64,000 nucleotides of DNA from Leptotrichia sp. oral taxon 847 (GCF_001553645.1 NZ_CP014231.1:1178001-1242000), one strand, 5' to 3'; shown: positions 25,533 through 35,885, counted from the first letter of the stretch. Translations and numbers: made by a program. Notes: generated by a model from the sequence alone, not told the origin.

Positions 25533-27088
25533 ATGAAATTATCGGTTGGGATAATAACTTTTAATGAGGAAAATAGGATTGGAAAGACGATTGATGCGAT
25601 TAAAGGAATTGCAGATGAAATAATTGTTGTCGATAGCGAGAGTAGAGATAGAACTGTAGAGATAGCTAAGTTTAAAGGGGCAAAAGTTTTTGTGGAAAAA
25701 TGGAAAGGATATGGGCCTCAAAAAAATTCTGTTTTGGAAAAGTGTTGTGGAGAGTGGATTTTACTTCTTGATGCAGATGAGGTTGTGTCGCCTGAATTAA
25801 AAGAAAAAATAAAAATGATCATAAATAGTAGTAATCCTTCAAGTGAAGTTTATAAAATAAAACTTAGAAACATCGCTTTTGGGCGTAAAATTAAGTTTGG
25901 TGGTTGGGACGACTATGTAATTAGACTTTGGAAAAATGGGAAAGTTAAAATTAGTAACAGGGAAGTTCACGAGAAATATCAGACAAAAGAAAAAATTGAA
26001 AAAATTAATGAGCTTATAATTCATTACACTTACGACAGTATCGAAGAATTTTTGGAAAAGTTGAATCGGTATACTTCGCAAAGTGCGAAAGAATATATAA
26101 AAAATAAAAGAAATCCAAGTTTTATAAAAATTTATTCAAAGATGTTGTTTAGATTTGTGAAAATGTATATTTTGCAATTGGGATTTTTGGACGGCTACGA
26201 AGGATATTTACTTGCAAAATATAGCTCGATTTATACTATGACAAAATATACTAAATTGCGGGAAGTTTATTACAACACTTTGGGAAAAGACACTTCTCTT
26301 GTGATTACGACTTATAATTGGCCAGATGCATTAAAACTGTGTTTAGAAAGCGTTTTGGCTCAAACTGTCTTGCCGCATGAAATTATTGTGGCAGATGACG
26401 GCTCAAGGGAGGAAACAGCTAATTTGGTGCGAGATTTTCAAATTAGTAATCCTTTTGTAAAAATTATTCATTCCTGGCAGGAAGATAAGGGATTTAGAGC
26501 GGGAATGTCGAGAAATAGAGCGATTGCTAAGGCAACTGGAAATTATGTCATAATAATTGACGGGGATTTGATATTGGAGAGACATTTTGTGCAAGATCAT
26601 ATTGAAAAAAAGAAAATGGCTTTTTTATTCAAGGTTCCCGTGTTATAATATCAAAAGATAAATCGCAAAAAATTATAAATGGCGAAAAATTAAATTTGTG
26701 GAAAAATTTGTTTGACAAAAATTTTAAAAATAAACTTAATATGATAAGAAATTCGATTTTATCTAAAATTTTGACAAAAAAAGATAAAAATTTAAAGGGG
26801 ATTAGAAGTTGCAATATGTCTTTTTTTAAGAAGGATTTGGAGCTCGTAAACGGATTTGAGGAAAAAATTGAGGGCTGGGGCAGAGAAGATAGTGAACTTG
26901 CGCTAAGGCTTTTTAACAATGGAATTAAAAAAAAGAAATTAAAATTTAGTGCGCTGACTTATCACATTTTTCACAAGGAAAATGACAGAAGCCACTTAAA
27001 AGAAAACGACAAATTGTTAAGTGATGCGATAAAAAATAAAAAGATGGTGGCTGAAAGAGGGCTAAACCAGTACGATAAATTATTATAG
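25533..27088 (+). CDS. Two-domain GT2 glycosyltransferase, -1 frameshift
   Basis: The 0 frame gives a WaaE/LgtF-like GT2 domain (residues 1-255: VGIITFNEENRIGKTIDAI, VDSESRDRT, LLLDADEVV). A second GT2 domain follows (from about 255: SLVITTYNWPDALKLCLESVL, VADDGSREET, IIDGDLILERHF) but stops at 26646-26648. The -1 frame continues the same domain: GFFIQGSRVIIS, CNMSFFKKDLELVNGFEEKI, and a C-terminal GWGREDSELALRLFNNGI block. The switch point is A AAA AAG at 26606-26612 (A7), a canonical slippery heptamer in phase. Shifted translation gives about 518 residues. Alternatives: phase-variable A7/A8 tract, polymerase slippage, real inactivation or a homopolymer sequencing error. Confidence 0.75.
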
Positions 27089-27103
27089 AAAAGAGAAAAA
27101 GCG

Positions 27104-27843
27104 ATGGAAAAAGAAGTTACACTTGTCATTACAAGTGCTGGAAGATTTGATTTGTTAAAAGAAACGTTGGACAGTTTTTTTGAGTACAATACTTATCCGA
27201 TAAAAAAATAATAATTACAGAAGACAGTACTGAAGGGAAAAAATTGGAAAAATTGATTTCAAATTATAAAAATCAAAATTTTAAACTTATTGTAAACTCT
27301 ACAAGATTAGGGCAATTGAAGTCAATTGACAAAGCTTATAAAGAAGTTGACACAAAATATATCTTTCATTGTGAAGATGACTGGAAGTTTTTTAAAAAGG
27401 GATTTGTTGAAAAGTCAATGGGTCTTCTTGAGGAAGACAGCTCAATTTTGATTGTCGGAATGAGAGCGAAGGAAGATTACAACAACGATTATTTTTTTAA
27501 CGAAAAAGACGATTATGTGTCAAAGTCGGGTGAGAGATTTTACAAGGTGAAAGGCGAGATTTTTACTTATAATCCTGGGCTTAGACGAAAAAAAGATATG
27601 GATTTATTTGGACTTCACGAAAAGCTTGAAAATCAGCGATATGAAGAAGTTTTATCAAATTTTTATAAAGAGAGGGGATTTTGTACCGTATTTTTTAAAG
27701 AGCCTTATGTTAGACATATTGGAGACAAAAGACACGTGCATTTTAGTAAAAATAAAAAAAACACGGTTTTGAGTTTTAAAATTGACAGATTTATAAAAAA
27801 AGTGAGAGCTAAATTTTTAAAGTTGATTGGAAAAATAAAGTGA
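27104..27843 (+). CDS. GT2-like glycosyltransferase, -1 frameshift at A7
   Basis: The 0 frame from ATG 27104 encodes 35 residues (EVTLVITSAGRFDLLKETLDSF) and stops at 27209-27211. The -1 frame continues directly: IIITEDSTEGKKLEKLI, then YIFHCEDDWKFF (DxD-type EDD) and a C-terminal basic region. The break is A AAA AAA (27202-27208) followed immediately by the TAA. A -1 shift gives about 246 residues, a plausible full-length GT2-like enzyme. This is the second such break in adjacent genes. The same alternatives apply: slippage, phase variation, mutation or assembly error. Confidence 0.7.
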
Positions 27844-27856
27844 GGGGAGGAAAACA

Positions 27857-28936
27857 ATGACTGTAATTTTAATAGCAATAGTTATTTTGGCGTTTTTAGT
27901 ATTTATCATTTACAACAAAACGAGAAAAAATTTTGCAATTTGTCTTATGTATCACAGTATTGATGATAAACCTGGAAAAGAAGGTATATTTGTAGATGAA
28001 TTTGAAGAGCAGATGAAACTTATTAAAGATAAAACTTCTTTTAAAATGGAAGAGTTAAAAGATATGAATTACAAATTACCTAAAAATTCGATACTTGTCA
28101 CATTTGACGACGGCTACAAAAATAATTATACACTGGCTTATCCAATTTTGAAAAAGTATAATATAAAGGCGACTATTTTTTTAAATACGAGATACGTTGG
28201 AAATAATGTAGATTATTTGAGCTGGGAAAATGTGAGGGAAATGTATGAAAGTGGCTTAGTTGATTTTCAGATGCACACACACTCACATGATTTGACGATA
28301 AAGCGAATCAAAGTTGTGGATTTTTATGAAAAAGATACTTCGCCATATTTTAAAAGAGAGAGCTATAATTTGTTTTATGACGGAAAAGACGGACATTTTA
28401 ATGTGAAAAATGACAGTAGTAAATTAGACGGACTTCCTATCTTTAAGCTAGTTAGCCAAGTGTCAGTCGCTGGATTTCGTCCAAAGAGAAATTTTGTTGA
28501 AAAGTATAGAAAAATTGAAAATTCTGATGGATTTCGGAAAAAATCTCGTAAGGAAAAGATAGAATTTTTGAATAAATTGTTTGTTGAAAAAAAAGATGAG
28601 TTTTTCTATAAAATTGACGAAAATAAATTTTTTGAAATAATAAATTTTGAAATTTTGGAAAATAAAAAGATTATTGAAAAAAATCTTCACAAAACTCCTT
28701 TTGTTTTGGCATATCCTTGGGGACACCGTTATAAAGGGAATAGAGAAGATTTAAAAAAACTTGGTGTGGAAGTGTTTGTTACGACAAGAAAAGGAGCAAA
28801 CTCGTTAAATTTAAATAAAGACTGGATTTATCGAATAAGCGGAGATGATTTTGAAAATTTATCTGAATTTAAAAAAGAAATAAATAATGGGGAAACTCCA
28901 TTTTATAAAAAAATAAAAAAATTACTTAAATTTTAA
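27857..28936 (+). CDS. Polysaccharide deacetylase (CE4, NodB-like)
   Basis: 359 residues. An N-terminal membrane anchor (2-19) is followed by a NodB homology domain: LMYHSI, VTFDDGYKNNYTLAYPIL (Asp84 and Asp85) and the metal-binding MHTHSHD. The C-terminal part has FVLAYPWGHRYKGNREDLKKLG, as in other members. An insert of about 120 residues separates the blocks. CE4 enzymes remove acetyl groups from glycans, here probably on lipooligosaccharide or capsule outside the inner membrane. GGGGAGGAAAAC precedes the ATG. Substrate not deducible. Confidence 0.88.
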   Translation: MTVILIAIVILAFLVFIIYNKTRKNFAICLMYHSIDDKPGKEGIFVDEFEEQMKLIKDKTSFKMEELKDMNYKLPKNSILVTFDDGYKNNYTLAYPILKKYNIKATIFLNTRYVGNNVDYLSWENVREMYESGLVDFQMHTHSHDLTIKRIKVVDFYEKDTSPYFKRESYNLFYDGKDGHFNVKNDSSKLDGLPIFKLVSQVSVAGFRPKRNFVEKYRKIENSDGFRKKSRKEKIEFLNKLFVEKKDEFFYKIDENKFFEIINFEILENKKIIEKNLHKTPFVLAYPWGHRYKGNREDLKKLGVEVFVTTRKGANSLNLNKDWIYRISGDDFENLSEFKKEINNGETPFYKKIKKLLKF

Positions 28937-28954
28937 AAGAAAGGATAACAAGCA

Positions 28955-30715
28955 ATGAAAATTACAAAGTCAGAAAATTATAAATCAATAAAAAAATTAA
29001 GAAAATATATGAAACGTTATTCTTTTCCAATATTTTTGAATATTATATTAGCTATGGTTTCTTCAGCTGTGTCTTCGGCGCCGCTTGCCCTTATAAAAAG
29101 GCTTTTTGACAAAGGGATTATTGACAGCAACGAAAAAGATATTCTATATGCGGCAGGTTCTATGATTTTACTTGCTGTAATAGGAGCTGTATTAGTTTAC
29201 TGGAATACTGTTTTTTCAGCGTTAATTTCCGCTTCGATGTACAAAAATATCGTTGATGACATCTATGTGAAGATACAAACACTTGATATGGAATATTTTT
29301 CTAGTACCAAAATTGGAGAACTTATGACAAAAGTTATAACTGATCCGAATAATATAAATAGCGTGATAAAAGAAACGTTTAATATGATTCCAGAAATTTT
29401 TAAAGTTTTAATTTGTTTTGGATTTGCACTTAGTATTGATTGGAAGTTAACTTTAGGTATTCTTATTGTTGCACCAGCTTTAGTTACAATTGTAAAAAAA
29501 TATTCAAAAAAATTGAAACGCTCTGGAAAAAGACGACAGGAAGCGATGGGAATAATAAATTCAAAATTGCAGGAATCTCTTTCTGGAATCCGTGTAATTA
29601 AAGCATTTGCAATGGAAAGAGAAGAAATCAGGGATTTTAAAATAAAAAATATGAAGTTAAAAAGAATTGCTGTTCAAGCCGCAAAATATAACGCTCGTTC
29701 GAGTGCTGTTTCAGAAGCTCTAAATTATATTATGATAGCGGGACTTCTGCTTGCAGGAGGATACCGTGTTTTGCGTGGACACGATTTTACGCCAGGATCT
29801 TTTGTTACAATAATGGGTGCTATAAGCTCGATGTATACTCCGATTCGTCGTGCAATTACACGATTTAATGAAATTAGTATAGATATTCCGTCAGTTGGTC
29901 GGGTATTTGAAATTTTGGAAGAAGAGCCTAAAATTGTAAGCAATGAAAATAAAGTTTCATTTGAATATTTTTCGGACAGTATTGTTTTTGAAAATGTTGA
30001 TTTCAAATATAAAGATAGTGAAGAAAAAATTTTAAAAAATATAAATTTAACTGTAAAAAAAGGTGAAACAGTAGCTTTTGTGGGAAATTCTGGAGGCGGA
30101 AAATCAACTCTTGTAAATTTAATTCCAAGATTTTTTGACGTTTCAAGTGGGGAAATAAAAATTGACGGAGTAAACATAAAAGATTATGATATAAAATCGT
30201 TGAGAAAAAAAATTGGTATAGTTCCGCAAGAGACATTTTTGTTTTCAGGAACAATTTTAGAAAATATAAAATATGGAAAAAGAGATGCAACTTTTGAAGA
30301 AATACAAGAGGCTGCAAAGCAAGCTAATGCTCACGATTTTATAGAAAAACTTGAAGACGGATACAATACTGAAATTGGAGAACGGGGAATAAAATTGTCA
30401 GGGGGACAAAAACAAAGAATAGCAATAGCTCGTGCCATTTTGGAAAATCCGCAAATTCTTATTTTAGATGAAGCAACTTCGGCGCTGGACAACGAATCAG
30501 AAAAATTGGTTCAAGATGCACTGGAAAAATTGATGGGAAATAAAACTACATTTGTCATCGCTCACAGACTTACAACTATCGAAAATAGTGATAAAATAGT
30601 AGTTCTTCAACAAGGAGAAATAAAAGAAGTTGGAACTCACAAAGAGCTTTTAGAAAAAAATGGTCTATATAAATCACTTTATAATAAAAACTTTGACTTT
30701 TCTGTAAAAAAATAA
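28955..30715 (+). CDS. msbA: Lipid A/lipooligosaccharide flippase MsbA
   Basis: 586 residues, a half-size ABC exporter. Six membrane spans occupy residues 20-320. The ATPase domain has Walker A GNSGGGKST, signature LSGGQKQR and Walker B ILILDEATSALD, with a downstream H-loop in FVIAHRLTTI. Length and architecture match MsbA, which flips lipid A-core across the inner membrane. Placement at the end of a core-assembly cluster supports that role over a drug exporter. AGAAAGGA precedes the ATG. Confidence 0.88.
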   Translation: MKITKSENYKSIKKLRKYMKRYSFPIFLNIILAMVSSAVSSAPLALIKRLFDKGIIDSNEKDILYAAGSMILLAVIGAVLVYWNTVFSALISASMYKNIVDDIYVKIQTLDMEYFSSTKIGELMTKVITDPNNINSVIKETFNMIPEIFKVLICFGFALSIDWKLTLGILIVAPALVTIVKKYSKKLKRSGKRRQEAMGIINSKLQESLSGIRVIKAFAMEREEIRDFKIKNMKLKRIAVQAAKYNARSSAVSEALNYIMIAGLLLAGGYRVLRGHDFTPGSFVTIMGAISSMYTPIRRAITRFNEISIDIPSVGRVFEILEEEPKIVSNENKVSFEYFSDSIVFENVDFKYKDSEEKILKNINLTVKKGETVAFVGNSGGGKSTLVNLIPRFFDVSSGEIKIDGVNIKDYDIKSLRKKIGIVPQETFLFSGTILENIKYGKRDATFEEIQEAAKQANAHDFIEKLEDGYNTEIGERGIKLSGGQKQRIAIARAILENPQILILDEATSALDNESEKLVQDALEKLMGNKTTFVIAHRLTTIENSDKIVVLQQGEIKEVGTHKELLEKNGLYKSLYNKNFDFSVKK

Positions 30716-30944
30716 GGAATTATTACTAAAAATGTGATATAATAATAAAAAAGTAAATATGATAAATAGGTAATTGTAAAAGTAATGATATAAAAACTTA
30801 ATAAATGCAGTATTTTTATTCAAGATATTCAAAAAAATTTTTTTAAAACAAAAAAATAGAGGAAATTAAAGTATAAAAATACTGTAGTTTGAAAATTTAA
30901 CTTTTACAAGTGACTAAAATATTTTAAAGTTTAGGAGAATGTCT
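30716..30944. other. AT-rich gap with possible extended -10 promoter
   Basis: TGATATAAT at 30735-30743 is an extended -10 candidate without a clear -35. No other feature or gene is visible. Confidence 0.35.
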
Positions 30945-31583
30945 ATGAAACAAATAAAAGGAATTTTCGTATTTTTGATTTCTGTCGGATTACTTATATT
31001 CGGAAGTTTTACTACAAAAAAAACAAAAAGTTTTGCTAAAAAAACAAATAGTAATCCATTTGCCTGGATTATGAATAAGAAAAAAAGCACTAAAAAAGCA
31101 GCAAAAGTTGCTAACCCGGATTCTGAGAAGGCACCTGCAGCACAGCCTACTGCTAGTCAACCTTCACCTGCAGCACTAAAAGCTCAACAGGAACAGTTAA
31201 AAAAACAGCAGTTGCAGCAACAGCAGCTTAAACAGCAGCAATTACAATTGCAACAGCAACAGTTAAAGCAGCAGCAACTTAAACAACAGCAATTGCAGCA
31301 ACAACAGCAAGCTTTAAATCAGCAGCAAAATCTTCAAGGTCAGTTTGTAGAAAATGTCAATCAAAAATTTGCAGTTGACGCAAATGGTAAAAAACATCAC
31401 AAAAAAGGTAAAAAGAAGAATGGAAGTTATGCACCTAAAAAATTTAAAAAACATTCACTAGGCAGCTCGACTGGCAGTAAAAAATCATCTGGTAGCAGCG
31501 GGGATAGTAGCTCAGCTGGTTCTACACCTACTGGTGGAAGCGATAGTGGTGCAAGTAGCGGTAGTTCATCATCACAGGAATAA
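30945..31583 (+). CDS. Gln-rich repeat, exported low-complexity protein
   Basis: 212 residues. An N-terminal hydrophobic segment (4-20) acts as signal peptide or anchor. Residues 80-137 are almost only Gln, Leu and Lys with a KQQQLQ-type period, suggesting a coiled coil. Residues 148-170 are Lys/His-rich (GKKHHKKGKKK), and the last 40 residues are Ser/Gly-rich. The DNA uses mixed CAG/CAA codons with short repeats (31182-31335), prone to length change. ATG 30945 lies seven bases after AGGAG; ATG 30939 is too close. No enzyme family; an envelope or adhesin-like structural role is only inferred. Confidence 0.6.
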   Translation: MKQIKGIFVFLISVGLLIFGSFTTKKTKSFAKKTNSNPFAWIMNKKKSTKKAAKVANPDSEKAPAAQPTASQPSPAALKAQQEQLKKQQLQQQQLKQQQLQLQQQQLKQQQLKQQQLQQQQQALNQQQNLQGQFVENVNQKFAVDANGKKHHKKGKKKNGSYAPKKFKKHSLGSSTGSKKSSGSSGDSSSAGSTPTGGSDSGASSGSSSSQE

Positions 31584-31625
31584 ATTAGAAAAAATATAAT
31601 TATTTAAAGTTTAGAAAGAAAGGTA

Positions 31626-32690
31626 GTGAAAAAATTTATTATGTTTAGAAATAAAAAAAGACTAATTGAAGAAAATATGTTTCATACAAATATTGATATT
31701 TTTATCTCACTAATTCCGATATTAATAGCTTCTTTTATTTATACTTTACAACCATTAATAACTATAATAACTTCTACTATTGGAGCAGAGTTAGTAGAGT
31801 GGATTTATTTAAAATTATATAAGAAAAAAAATATTTCAGAGAGAAAGGACACGTTTTCTTCAACGGTTATAGGAGTTTTAACAGGAATGATGTTACCGCC
31901 ATTTATACCATTTTATATAGCATTTTTTGCTGGAGCGATGGCTGTTATTTTTGGGAAAAATGTATATGGAGATATCAATAAAAAAATATTTAATCCGATT
32001 GTGTTAGGAAAATTATTTGTTATTACATTCTTTTCAGAATATTTGATGCCAAATTCTCCTGTTTGGGGATTTAATGAAGCGCTTAGAATCCCAATTGACG
32101 ATTCTTCAAAGATAATGTCTTTGTTTATAACAAGTAGAGGAATGATAGGTACGTTTTCCGTTTTAGCAGTTGTTATTGGAGCAATTTATTTGATTATAAG
32201 AAAAAGAATAACTTGGCACATTCCGTTTGCGTTTTTTGTAACGATTTTTATAGGATTAAATGTGGCTTCTAAAAATGGTATTTCGGTTACAACTACACTG
32301 GGAGAATTTATGTTTTTAGGTGTTTTTGTAATGACGGACAAGTTTACAAGTCCAGAACATTCCTTTGGTAAAATATTTTTTGGAGCTATGATTGGAATTT
32401 CAACGATTGTATTCTGGTTTTTGGGGGTTCAGTCAGAAGCTATCATTTATTCGATCTTAATTTTAAATATTTTTACGAGAGGAATAAACATTATTTATAA
32501 ACCGAATGTATTTGGAAATGAAACTGTTTCGATTGCAGAAATTATTCAAGGACTTGGATTTGCAATATTAATTATGATTTTAGTCTTTGTGTTCGCATTT
32601 TTACACAATAATGGATTTATACCATATTTAGTTTACATCTATTTAGTATTTGGAGTTTGGAAGTTGTACAATCAAAATAATGAAGATTAA
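31626..32690 (+). CDS. RnfD/NqrB-family membrane protein
   Basis: 354 residues, about nine to ten membrane spans. GVLTGMMLPPFIPFYIAFFAGAMAVIFGKNVYGDINKKIFNPIVLGKL matches the RnfD/NqrB core, as does FVMTDKFTSPEHSFGKIFFG (the M-x-T-D-x-x-T-S-P motif). RnfD/NqrB are quinone- or ferredoxin-linked ion-pumping subunits carrying covalent FMN. The usual SGAT motif for FMN attachment is not visible near residues 150-165. No other rnf gene is adjacent, so it looks orphan. The GTG start at 31626 sits near AAAGG; ATG 31641 is an alternative. Confidence 0.75.
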   Translation: MKKFIMFRNKKRLIEENMFHTNIDIFISLIPILIASFIYTLQPLITIITSTIGAELVEWIYLKLYKKKNISERKDTFSSTVIGVLTGMMLPPFIPFYIAFFAGAMAVIFGKNVYGDINKKIFNPIVLGKLFVITFFSEYLMPNSPVWGFNEALRIPIDDSSKIMSLFITSRGMIGTFSVLAVVIGAIYLIIRKRITWHIPFAFFVTIFIGLNVASKNGISVTTTLGEFMFLGVFVMTDKFTSPEHSFGKIFFGAMIGISTIVFWFLGVQSEAIIYSILILNIFTRGINIIYKPNVFGNETVSIAEIIQGLGFAILIMILVFVFAFLHNNGFIPYLVYIYLVFGVWKLYNQNNED

Positions 32691-32712
32691 AAATAGGAAA
32701 ATAAATCCTATT

Positions 32713-32744
32713 CACTTTGGCTGAAAAGCCAGAGTGTTTTTTTT
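32713..32744 (+). terminator. Intrinsic terminator before mfd
   Basis: CACTTTGGCT, loop GAAA, AGCCAGAGTG (one G-T pair), then eight T. A strong hairpin. Confidence 0.88.
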
Positions 32745-32768
32745 ATATTTTAAAAGAAAGGGTGGAAA

Positions 32769-35700
32769 ATGGAATTTTTAAATTTTTTAAAACAGATAGA
32801 TAAAAGTTTTTTTGCAAAATTAAATGAGAAAGATAAAGTGTATCGAGGGGAGATTCCGTGGATTTTGCAGCAATCAAAAGCAAAAAAAATAATTTATATT
32901 TCAACTTCCAACAAAAATTTGGAAAATTATTATTCAATGCTAGATAATTATTATAATGAGAAAAACATTTTTTCTAAAAATTCAGATAAAGATACAAAGT
33001 ATATTGATATTTTTGAAAATATTTTGCAAACTAAAGAAGATATTGTCGGAATCAATGTAAAAATGCTGGATATTTTAAGAAATCAAGATAAATTTATTTT
33101 ATTTATGAATTTACAAATTGCACTCGATATTTTTTTTGAAAAAGTAAATTTTTTGGAATTTAAAATTGGAAGCGAATATAAATTTGAAAAAATAAAAAAG
33201 TTTTTTTTGGAAAATGGATACGAAAGTTCTTATTTAGTTGAAAAGAAGGGTCAGTTTAGCCAACGTGGGGACATTGTCGATATTTTTCCACCAGATTTGG
33301 AAAATCCTGTTAGACTTGAGTTTTTTGGCGATGAATTAGAAAGTATTAGATTTTTTGAAGTTGACAGCCAGATTTCGATTGAAAAAATTAAGGAGATAAA
33401 AATTTTTGGAAATATTTTGAGCGGAAGCGAATATGAGCTAGTCGAAATGATTTCGGAAATAAATAATGACGAAGTTTTAATTGCTGTCGAAAATAAAGAA
33501 TTAATTGACTATAAAATGGAAGAATATATTTTGTTAAATCGAAAAAAAGAGAATTTGTATCGAAAGAGGTATGAAAATTTGAAGAAAAAAAGTTTTTTTA
33601 TTTCCACAAAAAATTTTAGTAAAGAACAGCTGGAAACTTTTAAAGATAAAGAGAAACTGGAAAAATTGGCAAATAAAAATAAAATTTTTATTCAAACAAA
33701 AAATTACGAAAAAAAATATTCCGAATACAATCACATTTTGAAAAAAAATCAAAATAATTTTTTTGTTTCAAATTTTGAGTTATTTGAAGGATTTTTTAGT
33801 GAAAAAAATAAAAGTTTTGTTTTGACGGACAGGGAGCTTGATGGCTATATCTATGAAAATTTCAGAAAAATAAAAAAATCTATAAAATATAAAAAGCTAA
33901 ATCAAATTTTAGTAGACGACTATGTGATTCATATCCAGTATGGAGTTGGAATTTACAAAGGAATTCAGACTATTGATGACAAGGACTATTTAAAAGTAAA
34001 ATATGCCGATGAAGACATTTTATACATTCCCGTTGAAAAGTTGGACAGGCTTGAAAAATATATTTCTAATGATTTGGAGCCCAAATTATTTCGTCTGGGA
34101 ACTTCTGGATTCAAAAGAAAACGAAAAAAATTGGAAGAAGACATTCAAAAATTTGCAGCTGAACTTATAAAAATTCAAGCTAGAAGAAAAAGACAAACTG
34201 GATTTATTTATCAAAAAGATACGGTTTGGCAAGAGGAATTTGAAGAAAGTTTTCCATTTGAGGTTACACCTGATCAGAGAAAGGCGATTGACGATGTAAA
34301 AAGTGATATGGAAAGTCCCAAAATTATGGATAGGCTCGTCTGCGGCGATGTCGGTTACGGCAAAACTGAAGTTGCGATGCGTTCAGCATTTAAAGCTATT
34401 GACAATGGAAAACAAGTAATTTTGGTAGCTCCTACTACAATTTTGGCTCAGCAGCATTTTGAAAGGTTTAAAAAGCGATTTGAAAATTATCCGATTATCA
34501 TAGAAAATTTGTCAAGACTTACAAAAAGTAAATCAGGTGAAATTTTGAAAAATTTAAAAAATGGAATTGTGGACTTGGTTATTGGAACTCACAGACTTTT
34601 GAGCAACGACGTTGTCTTTAATAATTTGGGACTTTTAATCATTGACGAAGAACAGAAGTTTGGAGTAAAAGCGAAAGAAAAATTAAAAGAAAAAAAGGAC
34701 AAACTGGATGTTTTGACATTGACTGCAACCCCAATTCCAAGAACGCTAAATTTGTCGCTATTAGGAATACGGGATATTTCAATCATTGACACGCCGCCAG
34801 TTAATAGACTTCCAATAATAACGGAAATTTTGGAGTGGGACGAAAATAAAGTAAAAATGGCAATTTTAAAAGAATTGTCTCGAGATGGGCAAGTTTTTTA
34901 TATCTATAACGATGTAAAAAACATGAAAAATAAAGTGCAGGAACTAAGAGAAATAGTTCCAGATTTTGTAAAAATAGAATTTATTCACGGACAGCTTCCG
35001 CCGCAGGAAATTAAAGATAAACTTATTCGCTTTGAAAATGGAGATTTTGATATTTTAGTTGCTTCCACGATTATTGAAAATGGAATTGACATTCCGAACG
35101 TAAACACGATTTTAATAGAAAATTTTACAGGACTTGGATTGGCTCAAGTTTATCAGCTAAAGGGTCGTGTAGGACGAAGTAATAGACAGGGTTACTGCTA
35201 TTTGTTAAAGACAAGAAACACAACAAAATTGGGAAAACAAAAAGAAGAGAGCCTCTTTAAAGTGGAAGGAATAAAGTCTGGCGGTTTTCAAATTTCTGTC
35301 GAAGATTTAAAAATTCGTGGTGCCGGGGAAATTTTGGGGGACAAGCAGCATGGGACAATTGAAACTTTTGGCTACGATTTGTACATAAAGATGTTAAATG
35401 AAGAAATTCAGCGTCAAAAAGGGGAATTTAGCGAAAAAGTTGAAAATGTGGAAATTATTTTATTTGACCAAGGATTTATTCCAGAAAATTATATTCAAAA
35501 TGAAGAAAAATTGAATATTTATCGTCGTTTTGCCACACTTTCATCAAATGAGGAACTAAAAGATTTAGTTTTTGAAATAAAAGACAGATTTGGAAAAATT
35601 CCAGAAAGTTTGAAAAAGTTTATTATGAGTATAAAATTTAAGTTATTTGCTCAAAAAAATAAAATAAAGAGGATTTTGGAAGTAAAAAGTGGCTATAGAT

Positions 35701-35885
35701 TGTATTTTTTAAAGGATTGTGAAAACGAGCTAAAAAATTTATCTAAAAAAATAAAAGTAGAAAAAGTGGAAATGCTGAAAGTTCTAGGAAAAAATAAAAA
35801 GGCTCAAAATGAGGAAGATTTTGTTGTTGTGGAAGTTTTGAAAAAAGAGTTTTTAGAGATTGTGAAAAGAGGAGAAAAGCTGTGA
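32769..35885 (+). CDS. mfd: Transcription-repair coupling factor Mfd
   Basis: 1038 residues, slightly shorter than the usual 1130-1180. Order: UvrB-like N-terminal region (GQFSQRGDIVDIFPPD near 160), RNA-polymerase interaction domain (DDYVIHIQYGVGIYKGI near 380), and RecG-like translocase with Walker A GDVGYGKTE, DEEQ box, TATPIPRTL, IENGIDIPNVNT and QLKGRVGRSNRQGYCY. A C-terminal TRCF domain follows. Mfd displaces stalled RNA polymerase and recruits UvrA. AGAAAGGGTGG precedes the start. Its stop overlaps the next gene by four bases. Confidence 0.96.
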   Translation: MEFLNFLKQIDKSFFAKLNEKDKVYRGEIPWILQQSKAKKIIYISTSNKNLENYYSMLDNYYNEKNIFSKNSDKDTKYIDIFENILQTKEDIVGINVKMLDILRNQDKFILFMNLQIALDIFFEKVNFLEFKIGSEYKFEKIKKFFLENGYESSYLVEKKGQFSQRGDIVDIFPPDLENPVRLEFFGDELESIRFFEVDSQISIEKIKEIKIFGNILSGSEYELVEMISEINNDEVLIAVENKELIDYKMEEYILLNRKKENLYRKRYENLKKKSFFISTKNFSKEQLETFKDKEKLEKLANKNKIFIQTKNYEKKYSEYNHILKKNQNNFFVSNFELFEGFFSEKNKSFVLTDRELDGYIYENFRKIKKSIKYKKLNQILVDDYVIHIQYGVGIYKGIQTIDDKDYLKVKYADEDILYIPVEKLDRLEKYISNDLEPKLFRLGTSGFKRKRKKLEEDIQKFAAELIKIQARRKRQTGFIYQKDTVWQEEFEESFPFEVTPDQRKAIDDVKSDMESPKIMDRLVCGDVGYGKTEVAMRSAFKAIDNGKQVILVAPTTILAQQHFERFKKRFENYPIIIENLSRLTKSKSGEILKNLKNGIVDLVIGTHRLLSNDVVFNNLGLLIIDEEQKFGVKAKEKLKEKKDKLDVLTLTATPIPRTLNLSLLGIRDISIIDTPPVNRLPIITEILEWDENKVKMAILKELSRDGQVFYIYNDVKNMKNKVQELREIVPDFVKIEFIHGQLPPQEIKDKLIRFENGDFDILVASTIIENGIDIPNVNTILIENFTGLGLAQVYQLKGRVGRSNRQGYCYLLKTRNTTKLGKQKEESLFKVEGIKSGGFQISVEDLKIRGAGEILGDKQHGTIETFGYDLYIKMLNEEIQRQKGEFSEKVENVEIILFDQGFIPENYIQNEEKLNIYRRFATLSSNEELKDLVFEIKDRFGKIPESLKKFIMSIKFKLFAQKNKIKRILEVKSGYRLYFLKDCENELKNLSKKIKVEKVEMLKVLGKNKKAQNEEDFVVVEVLKKEFLEIVKRGEKL

